DNA of 5,759 nt from an uncultured Clostridia bacterium (GTDB lineage: Bacteria; Bacillota; Clostridia; Christensenellales; Borkfalkiaceae). The DNA lies in contig CANRFD010000085.1 of the NCBI GenBank assembly GCA_947629845.1, forward strand, positions 1-5,759, written 5' to 3'. The notes beneath the pieces are model-generated. The model had not been told where the DNA came from. It made no database searches and saw only the letters and a list, made by a program, of their open reading frames with translations. Positions 1 through 4,313 of the stretch are shown here, one piece after another. Made by a program: the position numbers and the translations under genes. Position 1 is the stretch's first letter, and each line of letters opens with the position of its first letter.

Positions 1-464
1 GCGACGCCCACGGGGTCGCCGCCGTAGTAGCGGATGCCGCGGATGGCGTCCATCACCGTCATGCCCGTCGTCGCCGTTGCCGCGAGCACGAGGATGCGCC
101 GCGTTTTGACGTAGGGGATGAGATTGTCCCGCAAGATGAGTTTGCCGTCCGCCGTAAATTCGGGGGAGATGACGGCGATCTCCTGGTTCATATTGATGCC
201 CGCCGAGGTGGAGAGCGTCTCCGCGAGGAAGGCCCCGATCATCTTGGTGTGTTCGAGGGTAATGACGGTGTCGACGATGATGCCCGAATAGCTCTCGGCA
301 AACAGTTGCGCCGCGCTCTTCGCCGTGCTCGCCTCGGTTTTGAGGCGCGTCATGTCGATGCAGTAGTTGAGATGGGAGTGCTGTGTGACGAAGTGCCCCG
401 GGATGGCGCGGACGCTCACCTTGTTGTTCCGCTTTGCAAAGAGGTCAAACGCTCTCGTTTCCAT
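1..464 (-). CDS. Type I phosphoribosyltransferase-like protein (orotate PRTase-like), 5' part only
   Basis: The visible part is 154 codons, reading leftwards from the ATG at 464-462 and running off the window edge. The start is supported by a purine-rich AAAGGCGGG a few bases upstream and a good promoter further out. Residues 124-136 (ILVLAATATTGMT) sit where type I PRTases have their PRPP-binding loop, and beta-strand-like ILVL followed by TTG-M-T fits that fold. Residues 19-42 (RAIPGHF..HSHLNYCIDMT) and the VITLEHTKMIGAFLAE stretch near 67-82 resemble a clostridial family that I recall being annotated as orotate phosphoribosyltransferase. The acidic pair usually found in the loop (DD or ED) is replaced by Ala-Ala at 128-129, so PRPP binding or catalysis may be altered. 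A PRTase fold is fairly secure; the orotate substrate is not. It is transcribed divergently from grpE, and nothing links it functionally to the chaperones. Confidence 0.75.
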   Translation of the reverse strand, partial: METRAFDLFAKRNNKVSVRAIPGHFVTQHSHLNYCIDMTRLKTEASTAKSAAQLFAESYSGIIVDTVITLEHTKMIGAFLAETLSTSAGINMNQEIAVISPEFTADGKLILRDNLIPYVKTRRILVLAATATTGMTVMDAIRGIRYYGGDPVGV

Positions 465-487
465 AATTTTACCCGCCTTTTTTTATT

Positions 488-516
488 ATTTTAATACAAT
501 TTCGGGAGAAAGTAAA
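488..516 (-). promoter_or_regulatory. Sigma-A-type promoter of the PRTase-like gene
   Basis: Read on the - strand, TTTACT (516-511) is followed after exactly 17 bp by TAAAAT (493-488). These match the -35 and -10 consensus at about 4/6 and 5/6 positions. Transcription would start near 481, leaving a short leader of about 17 nt that carries the ribosome binding site AAAGGCGGG before the ATG at 464. The call rests on motif match and position only. Confidence 0.6.
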
Positions 517-565
517 TAGAACGGAAAAAATTTTTTGCTTTTTTGCGCCCTTTTTTTGCGGAAAG

Positions 566-595
566 CGTTTCGCGGGGGCGATTTTACATTATATT
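566..595 (+). promoter_or_regulatory. Putative grpE promoter with weak -35
   Basis: TATATT at 590-595 is a 5/6 match to the -10 consensus. It lies about 30 bp before the GTG start, so transcripts would begin near 602 and just include the Shine-Dalgarno. No convincing -35 is found at 16-18 bp. The position is instead overlapped by the pseudo-palindrome GAAAGCGTTTC (561-571). A poor -35 next to a palindrome could mean activator-dependent or alternative-sigma transcription, but this is inference. No CIRCE element is present here. Confidence 0.35.
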
Positions 596-614
596 AAATG
601 TGGAAAACAAAATC

Positions 615-618
615 GGAG
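615..618 (+). promoter_or_regulatory. Ribosome binding site selecting the GTG start of grpE
   Basis: GGAG lies 7 nt before the GTG at 626-628. It decides the start, because no ATG in this frame occurs between the promoter and the GrpE domain. The nearby ATG at 598 is in another frame. Confidence 0.7.
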
Positions 619-625
619 CATCATT

Positions 626-1240
626 GTGGAAAAGAAAAAGACAAAGGGCGGGAACGGAGAACCTTCCCAAGAGGCGGAAAAGGCGACGGGAGGACAGACT
701 GCCGCGGACGGCGCAGAGGCCGCTTCGGGGGCGTCCGCCGAGAAATCCGCCGAAAGATCCGCCGAAAAGGCCGCCGGGAAGCCCCAAAAGAGCGAGGCGG
801 AAGAGGCGCTCGAGAAGGCGCTTGCCGACGCGGAGGACTTTAAGCGCAAGTGGTATTCGGTTTCCGCCGAGTACGAGAATTACCGCAAACGCACGGCGCG
901 CGAGAGCGCCCAAAGATACGCAGACGGCAGGGCGGACGTCATCGTCAAGCTCTTCCCCATCGCGGATAACCTCGAACGCGCCTATGCTTCGTGCTCGGAC
1001 GAGGCGACGAAGAAGGGGGTGAGCATGGTGCTCGACGCCTTCAACAAGCTGCTCGAGGGCGAACGGGTGACGGCGATCGACCCGACGGGCGACCGTTTCG
1101 ACGCCGAAAAACACGAGGCCATCATGGCGGTGGACGCCGCCGAGGGCGAGGAGAGCGGCACCGTGAAACAGGTGTACCTGAAGGGCTACGAACGCGACGG
1201 TAAGGTGCTGCGGTTTGCACAGGTGGTTGTAGTAAAATAA
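626..1240 (+). CDS. grpE: GrpE, nucleotide exchange factor of DnaK
   Basis: The product has 204 residues with a GTG start chosen from the GGAG site 7 nt upstream. GrpE is a cytosolic homodimer that opens the DnaK nucleotide cleft to release ADP. Residues 1-55 are low-complexity and charged (Ala, Glu, Lys rich), as in the disordered N-terminus of the family. A long helix follows, including DFKRKWYSVSAEYENYRKRT near 70-90, the dimerising coiled coil. The family signature appears at 156-166 as DRFDAEKHEAI, and the C-terminal beta domain ends in GKVLRFAQVVVVK. Length is slightly above the usual 180-200, explained by the N-terminal tail. It is the first gene of the chaperone cluster, with dnaK 580 bp downstream, an unusually wide gap. 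No truncation or frameshift is visible. The assignment is secure. Confidence 0.97.
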   Translation: MEKKKTKGGNGEPSQEAEKATGGQTAADGAEAASGASAEKSAERSAEKAAGKPQKSEAEEALEKALADAEDFKRKWYSVSAEYENYRKRTARESAQRYADGRADVIVKLFPIADNLERAYASCSDEATKKGVSMVLDAFNKLLEGERVTAIDPTGDRFDAEKHEAIMAVDAAEGEESGTVKQVYLKGYERDGKVLRFAQVVVVK

Positions 1241-1245
1241 AAGTT

Positions 1246-1305
1246 TCGTTGAATTTCTTTTTTCGCCTGCGGCTTGGTGCCGCGGCTCAAAAATAAATTC
1301 AACGA
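1246..1305 (+). repeat. 60-nt hairpin directly after grpE stop
   Basis: The outer arms TCGTTGAATTT (1246-1256) and AAATTCAACGA (1295-1305) pair perfectly over 11 bp. Inside them TTTTT (1259-1263) faces AAAAA (1289-1293), and a GC core CTGCGGC/GCCGCGG closes a TTGGT loop at 1274-1278. It begins 5 nt after the stop codon. No T-run follows on the + strand, so it is not a textbook intrinsic terminator. It may attenuate transcription or protect the grpE message end, or be an inserted palindromic element. A similar structure follows dnaK. Confidence 0.7.
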
Positions 1306-1319
1306 GGAATGTAACGTTT

Positions 1320-1389
1320 TTGGGATATCAAGTTGGTCGTCGCGGTCGCTTGAGACAACAGTAAGCCGCAGGTATGCGGCAAATTGGGT
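1320..1389 (+). repeat. 70-bp intergenic block, copy A
   Basis: The block opens with TTGGGATATCAA and closes 30 nt later with a 28-bp segment running from TAAGCCGCAGG to AAATTGGGT. Copy B at 3772-3841 has the same ends at exactly the same spacing, with 12/12 and 27/28 identity. The 30-nt middle differs except for TCGCTTG at the same offset. GCCGCA-GGTA-TGCGGC (1365-1380) forms a perfect 6-bp hairpin. Confidence 0.8.
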
Positions 1390-1390
1390 C

Positions 1391-1418
1391 GTGCAGCGGC
1401 GGGAAACCCGCCTCGCAC
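1391..1418 (+). repeat. Small two-part hairpin
   Basis: GGCGGG-AAA-CCCGCC at 1398-1412 is a perfect 6-bp stem, extended by outer arms GTGC (1391-1394) and GCAC (1415-1418) across a small internal loop. It occupies the same place in this spacer as the ACAGCCC/GGGCTGT hairpin does in the dnaK-dnaJ spacer. The function is unknown. Confidence 0.6.
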
Positions 1419-1421
1419 CAA

Positions 1422-1477
1422 GCGCCGCAGTGCGGTAGCTCTGCGGCGCGGTAGCTGCGGGGACGGTAGATAGACGG
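1422..1477 (+). repeat. 56-bp intergenic block, copy A
   Basis: This block matches 3936-3991 at 54 of 56 positions. The first half is a perfect inverted repeat, GCGCCGCAG (1422-1430) and CTGCGGCGC (1441-1449), around a 10-nt loop. The second half starts a run of CGGTAG motifs and ends CGGTAGATAGACGG. Confidence 0.85.
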
Positions 1478-1515
1478 CGCGGTAGCTGTGGGGCGCGGTA
1501 GTTGCGGGGCGGTAG
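1433..1515 (+). repeat. Periodic CGGTAG array (about 16-bp period)
   Basis: CGGTAG begins at 1433, 1449, 1464, 1480, 1496 and 1510, that is, steps of 16, 15, 16, 16 and 14 bp. The spacer sequences are also similar (CTGCGGGG-like or ATAGACGG). The first four steps are reproduced in the dnaK-dnaJ spacer. It overlaps the 56-bp block. Confidence 0.75.
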
Positions 1516-1631
1516 ATAGACGGAGTCGGACTTCGTTGTTCGGGATCCTTCGCGGATAAGCCGCAGCGGACTTCGTAAAACAATTCGGCTCAGGATGACG
1601 CGGTTTACCGCAGTGCGGGGCAGGACACGGT

Positions 1632-1699
1632 GCCCCACCCCCCTACCCCCCTCCAGAGGAGGGGGCAGGAAAATATGATCTCCCGAGGAGGGGGCAAGA
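1632..1699 (+). repeat. C/G-rich 29-bp tandem repeat, copy A (about 1.7 units)
   Basis: A C-run leader (CCCCACCCCCCTACCCCCCT) leads into two units beginning at 1651 and 1680, 29 bp apart, each of the form CTCCnGAGGAGGGGGCA followed by an A-rich end. CCCCCTCC-AGA-GGAGGGGG is a perfect 8-bp stem. The same leader and unit occur with more copies at 4049-4172. Confidence 0.8.
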
Positions 1700-1805
1700 T
1701 AACGAGGTAGCTCTGCGGCGCGGGGACTTCAGCATAAGGCACGTCGGCGGCACCCCAAAAGGGGAACGAGGACGTCGTAAAATAGCAAAAAATAAGGAAA
1801 TAATC

Positions 1806-1811
1806 AAGGAG
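1806..1811 (+). promoter_or_regulatory. Strong ribosome binding site of dnaK
   Basis: AAGGAG lies 9 nt before the ATG at 1821, in an A-rich leader. It is the best Shine-Dalgarno in the window, in keeping with an abundant protein. A CCCC-AAAA-GGGG hairpin at 1753-1764 is slightly further upstream. Confidence 0.8.
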
Positions 1812-1820
1812 AATATAAAA

Positions 1821-3626
1821 ATGGCAAAGGTTATCGGTATCGATTTGGGTACAACAAACAGCTGCGTTGCGGTCATGGAGGGCGGCGAGCCCGTCGTCAT
1901 CGCAAACGCCGAGGGGAGCAGGACGACCCCCTCCGTCGTGGGGTTCCAAAAGGACGGTTCCCGCGTGGTCGGGCAGGTCGCAAAACGGCAGGCGGTCGCC
2001 AATCCCGCAAAGACCGTCATCTCCATAAAGCGCAAGATGGGGTCGGATTATAAGGTGAAGATCGACGAGAAGAGCTATTCTCCGCAGGAGATCTCCGCAA
2101 TGATCCTCTCCAAGCTCAAGGCCGACGCGGAAGCCTACCTCGGCGGCAAGGTGACGGACGCCGTCATCACCTGCCCCGCGTACTTCACCGACGCGCAGCG
2201 GCAGGCCACCAAGGACGCGGGCAAGATCGCGGGGCTCAACGTTCTCCGCATCATCAACGAGCCCACGGCGGCGGCGCTTTCCTACGGGCTCGACAAGGAG
2301 AAGGAGAACAGCAAGGTCATGATCTACGACCTCGGTGGCGGCACCTTCGACGTCTCCATCCTCGAAATTTCCGACGGCGTGTTCGAAGTTCTCGCGACCA
2401 ACGGCAATAACATGCTCGGCGGCGACGACTTCGATAAGCGTCTCATGGACTACATGGTGGGCGAGTTCAAGAAGTCGCACGGCATTGACCTCTCGCAGGA
2501 TAAGATGGCGATGCAGCGTCTGAAAGAGGCCGCCGAAAAGGCCAAGATCGAGCTCTCCGGCATGACTTCGACCTCGGTTTCCCTTCCCTTCATCTCCATG
2601 ACGGACGCGGGCCCCGCGCACCTCGAGCTGGAGATCACGCGGCAGAAGTTCGAAGCGCTCATCTCCGACCTCGTGGAAAAGACGGCCGAGCCCATGCGCC
2701 TCGCCATGCAGGACGCCGGGCTCTCGTATAAAGACATCGACAAGGTCATCCTGGTCGGCGGTTCGACCCGCGTTCCCTGCGTCGTCGAAAAGGTCAAGGC
2801 CATCACGGGCAAGGAGCCCTTCAAGGGCATCAACCCCGACGAGTGCGTCGCCATCGGCGCGGCCATCCAGGGCGGCGTTCTGACGGGCGAAGTCAAGGAC
2901 GTGCTCCTCCTCGACGTCATGCCGCTTTCCCTCGGCATCGAGACGTTGGGCGGCGTGTTCACCCGTCTCATCGACAGAAATACCACCATTCCCGTAAAGA
3001 AGTCGCAGGTGTTCTCGACGGCTGCCGACAACCAGACCAGCGTGGAGATCCACATCTTGCAGGGCGAACGCGAGTTCTGCCGCGACAACAAGACGATGGG
3101 CAGGTTTATGCTCACGGGCATCGCGCCCGCGCCCCGCGGCATTCCGCAGATCGAAGTCACCTTCGACGTGGACGCCAACGGCATCGTGCACGTGGAGGCC
3201 AAGGATCTGGGCACGGGGAAGTCTACCGACATCACCATTACCTCTTCCACCAACCTCTCCGAGGACGAGATCAACAAGGCGGTGAAGGACGCCGAACAGT
3301 ACGCCGAAGAGGACAAGAAGAGAAAGCAGAAGGTCGACGCGCGCAATAAGCTCGACGGGCTCATCTTCTCGGTGGAACAGACCATTAAAGACAGCGAAGG
3401 CAAGCTCTCCGAAGAGGATAGGGCGACGCTGCAGTCCGCCGTCGACGAGGCCAAGAAGGATCTTGAAGCCGACGACGAGGAGAGGTACAACGCGGCGTTC
3501 GAGGAGCTCTCCAAGAAGATCCAGCCCGTCATCGCCAAGCTCTACCAGCAGGCGGGCGCGCAGGGCGCTCCCGGCGCAGGTACCCAAGGCGGCGCACAGG
3601 GCGGAGACGAGGAGTTTCATCAATAA
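1821..3626 (+). CDS. dnaK: DnaK, Hsp70 chaperone
   Basis: The 601-residue product is the ATP-driven Hsp70 that binds exposed hydrophobic peptides in the cytosol, with DnaJ and GrpE as partners. The ATPase domain shows IDLGTTNSCVAV (7-18), IYDLGGGTFDVS (168-179) and VGGSTRVP (312-319). The linker VLLLDV is at 361-366, followed by the substrate-binding domain (PLSLGIETLGGVFTRLI) and the helical lid from about 480. Between IKRKMGSDYKV and EKSYSPQEIS the protein lacks the longer segment of proteobacterial DnaK, the form typical of Gram-positive bacteria. The tail is Gly/Gln/Ala rich and ends GGDEEFHQ rather than in the longer acidic tail common in this family, making the protein about ten residues shorter than Bacillus subtilis DnaK. 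It has its own strong AAGGAG site. The wide repeat-filled gaps on both sides suggest that expression may not depend solely on the grpE promoter. Confidence 0.99.
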   Translation: MAKVIGIDLGTTNSCVAVMEGGEPVVIANAEGSRTTPSVVGFQKDGSRVVGQVAKRQAVANPAKTVISIKRKMGSDYKVKIDEKSYSPQEISAMILSKLKADAEAYLGGKVTDAVITCPAYFTDAQRQATKDAGKIAGLNVLRIINEPTAAALSYGLDKEKENSKVMIYDLGGGTFDVSILEISDGVFEVLATNGNNMLGGDDFDKRLMDYMVGEFKKSHGIDLSQDKMAMQRLKEAAEKAKIELSGMTSTSVSLPFISMTDAGPAHLELEITRQKFEALISDLVEKTAEPMRLAMQDAGLSYKDIDKVILVGGSTRVPCVVEKVKAITGKEPFKGINPDECVAIGAAIQGGVLTGEVKDVLLLDVMPLSLGIETLGGVFTRLIDRNTTIPVKKSQVFSTAADNQTSVEIHILQGEREFCRDNKTMGRFMLTGIAPAPRGIPQIEVTFDVDANGIVHVEAKDLGTGKSTDITITSSTNLSEDEINKAVKDAEQYAEEDKKRKQKVDARNKLDGLIFSVEQTIKDSEGKLSEEDRATLQSAVDEAKKDLEADDEERYNAAFEELSKKIQPVIAKLYQQAGAQGAPGAGTQGGAQGGDEEFHQ

Positions 3627-3634
3627 AAAAGTTT

Positions 3635-3701
3635 CGCGCAAAATCTTTTCGCGTGCGCCATGCCGCCTGTGGCGGCGGCGCGTGCGAAAATCTTTTGTGC
3701 G
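3635..3701 (+). repeat. 67-nt long hairpin directly after dnaK stop
   Basis: The stem has about 29 base pairs counting G-U pairs. CGCGCAAAA (3635-3643) faces TTTTGTGCG (3693-3701). After a TC/TC mismatch, TTTTCGCGTGCGCC (3646-3659) faces GGCGCGTGCGAAAA (3677-3690). The tip is GCCGCC-TGT-GGCGGC (3662-3676) after a 2-nt bulge. It starts 9 nt after the stop codon. The + strand has no following T-run, but on the - strand the stem is followed by TTTTTT. It could be an mRNA 3'-end stabiliser, a terminator or a palindromic insertion. Confidence 0.75.
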
Positions 3702-3758
3702 CCCCGCGCGCACTATTCGCCTACTAAGCGCGGCACGAGGAGCGTAGCGACGAAGTAG
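3701..3758 (+). repeat. 58-bp dispersed repeat, copy 1
   Basis: The repeat runs from GCCCCGCGCGCACTATTCGC to GCGACGAAGTAG. Copies 2 and 3 each match it at 56 of 58 positions. The inner 38 bp begins CTACT and ends AGTAG, a 5-bp inverted terminus, and CCGCGC (3704-3709) can pair with GCGCGG (3728-3733). It abuts the foot of the post-dnaK hairpin. I see no obvious target-site duplication. Confidence 0.85.
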
Positions 3759-3771
3759 GAAATCGGCGCAG

Positions 3772-3841
3772 TTGGGATATCAACCCTAGCTCAATATTCG
3801 CTTGCCCCGACATTAAGCCGTAGGTATGCGGCAAATTGGGT
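3772..3841 (+). repeat. 70-bp intergenic block, copy B
   Basis: It has the same ends and spacing as 1320-1389. The single change in the right segment (GCCGCA to GCCGTA) turns a G-C pair of the 6-bp hairpin into a G-U pair, so the stem is retained if transcribed from this strand. Confidence 0.8.
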
Positions 3842-3861
3842 GGAGCGGCGCACCATGCTCA

Positions 3862-3878
3862 ACAGCCCTGTGGGCTGT
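3862..3878 (+). repeat. Small hairpin between 70-bp block and 58-bp repeat
   Basis: ACAGCCC-TGT-GGGCTGT is a perfect 7-bp stem with a 3-nt loop. It is placed like the hairpin at 1391-1418 but differs in sequence. Confidence 0.6.
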
Positions 3879-3936
3879 GCCCCGCGCGCACTATTCGTCT
3901 ACTAAGCGCGGCACGAGGAGCGTAGTGACGAAGTAG
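3879..3936 (+). repeat. 58-bp dispersed repeat, copy 2
   Basis: It lies in direct orientation to copy 1, 120 bp downstream, with two C-to-T differences (at CGCC/CGTC and GCGACG/GTGACG). Together the two copies bracket the 70-bp block. The last base is shared with the start of the 56-bp block, so the two abut. Confidence 0.85.
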
Positions 3937-3991
3937 CGCCGCAGTGCGGTAGCTCTGCGGCGCGATAGCTGCGGGGTCGGTAGATAGACGG
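3936..3991 (+). repeat. 56-bp intergenic block, copy B
   Basis: It matches 1422-1477 at 54/56 positions. The GCGCCGCAG/CTGCGGCGC inverted repeat (3936-3944, 3955-3963) is fully kept. CGGTAG or its variant CGATAG starts at 3947, 3963, 3978 and, just outside the block, 3994, giving the same 16, 15, 16 spacing as copy A. Confidence 0.85.
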
Positions 3992-4048
3992 GACGGTAGA
4001 TAAGGGAAGATTCACTCGGCTCCTGCGGAGCCTCGGAATGAGGAGGAC

Positions 4049-4172
4049 GCCCCACCCCCTACCCCCCTCCCGAGGAGGGGGCAGGAAAATGCGACCTCCC
4101 GAGGAGGGGACAAGAAAATGCGACCTCCCGAGGAGGGGGCAAGAAAATGCGACCTCCCGAGAGCGGGGCAGG
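4049..4172 (+). repeat. C/G-rich 29-bp tandem repeat, copy B (3 full units plus a partial)
   Basis: After the leader CCCCACCCCCTACCCCCC come units starting at 4067, 4096 and 4125, each 29 bp, of the form CTCCCGAGGAGGGG(G/A)CA followed by GAAAATGCGAC, and a degenerate fourth at 4154. Each unit contains CCTCC-CGA-GGAGG, able to form a short hairpin. Units are directly adjacent with no unique spacers. Confidence 0.85.
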
Positions 4173-4231
4173 ATGACGCGGGGGACTGCGGCGAGCGGTA
4201 AAAGAAAAAGTGAAAAAGGGCGAAAAGTCGC

Positions 4232-4259
4232 AGCGTTTTGCGGGTTTTGCCAAAACGCT
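4232..4259 (+). repeat. Hairpin in dnaJ leader (upstream)
   Basis: AGCGTTTTG (4232-4240) and CAAAACGCT (4251-4259) pair perfectly over 9 bp around a 10-nt loop. It lies about 55 nt before the dnaJ start, and no T-run follows. Confidence 0.6.
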
Positions 4260-4268
4260 CAATAATCG

Positions 4269-4290
4269 GAAGCCGCGCAGGCGGCTTCTT
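4269..4290 (+). terminator. Hairpin just before dnaJ, possible attenuator
   Basis: GAAGCCGC-GCAG-GCGGCTTC is a perfect 8-bp stem with a tetraloop, followed only by TT and then GGC. It ends 25 nt before the dnaJ ATG and 15 nt before the weak AGG site. It might be a weak terminator or an attenuator for read-through from dnaK. The absent T-run argues against efficient termination. Confidence 0.4.
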
Positions 4291-4313
4291 GGCATGAAAA
4301 AACAGGTTTGAAA

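Larger units (their letters stand above)
1241..1820. other. 580-bp gene-free spacer between grpE and dnaK
   Basis: No open frame here has a plausible start, ribosome binding site or recognisable product. The spacer holds the post-grpE hairpin, a 70-bp block, a small hairpin, a 56-bp block, a CGGTAG periodic stretch, a 29-bp tandem repeat and the dnaK leader. A segment at 1543-1600 starts GGATCCTTCG and ends GGCTCAGGATGACG, resembling dispersed intergenic sequences common in gut bacterial genomes. CGGACTTCGT occurs twice within this part (1527-1536, 1567-1576). GGTAGCTCTGCGGCGCGG from 1434-1451 recurs exactly at 1706-1723. Confidence 0.8.
3627..4313. other. 687-bp gene-free spacer between dnaK and dnaJ
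   Basis: I find no believable gene here. In order it holds the long hairpin, a 58-bp repeat, the 70-bp block, a hairpin, a second 58-bp repeat, the 56-bp block with CGGTAG periodicity, an AGATTCACTCGG-to-GGAATGAG segment (4007-4042) with a GGCTCC-TGC-GGAGCC stem, the 29-bp tandem repeat, and two hairpins before dnaJ. The 75-codon frame at 4038-4265 is made of 29-bp repeats in shifting phase and is not protein-like. Confidence 0.8.

Noticed and set aside
376..382. GAGTGCT, half of a CIRCE element
   Set aside because: It lies inside the PRTase-like coding sequence, is incomplete and has no partner arm at 9 bp.
443..449. GGTCAAA, CtsR-like half-site
   Set aside because: It is a single heptamer within coding sequence. 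The second direct repeat needed for CtsR is missing.
533..544. AAAAAATTTTTT palindrome between the divergent genes as a terminator
   Set aside because: It is a pure A/T palindrome with no GC stem, upstream of both promoters. It may at most act as an A/T-rich promoter-upstream stretch.
1778..1783. TAAAAT as -10 of a dnaK-specific promoter
   Set aside because: The expected -35 region (1755-1760) reads CCAAAA, and no extended -10 is present. An internal promoter is possible but not supported.
1605..3713. 702-codon open frame on the - strand opposite dnaK
   Set aside because: It is the complement of a highly biased GC-rich dnaK. Long antisense frames over Hsp70 genes are a known artefact. The translation has no recognisable domain and runs into the repeats at both ends.
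4067..4172. CRISPR-like array
   Set aside because: The 29-bp period falls in the CRISPR repeat size range, but units abut with no spacers, and no cas gene is present.
4038..4265. 75-codon open frame before dnaJ
   Set aside because: Its translation cycles through shifted readings of the 29-bp repeat, with no ribosome binding site and no domain.
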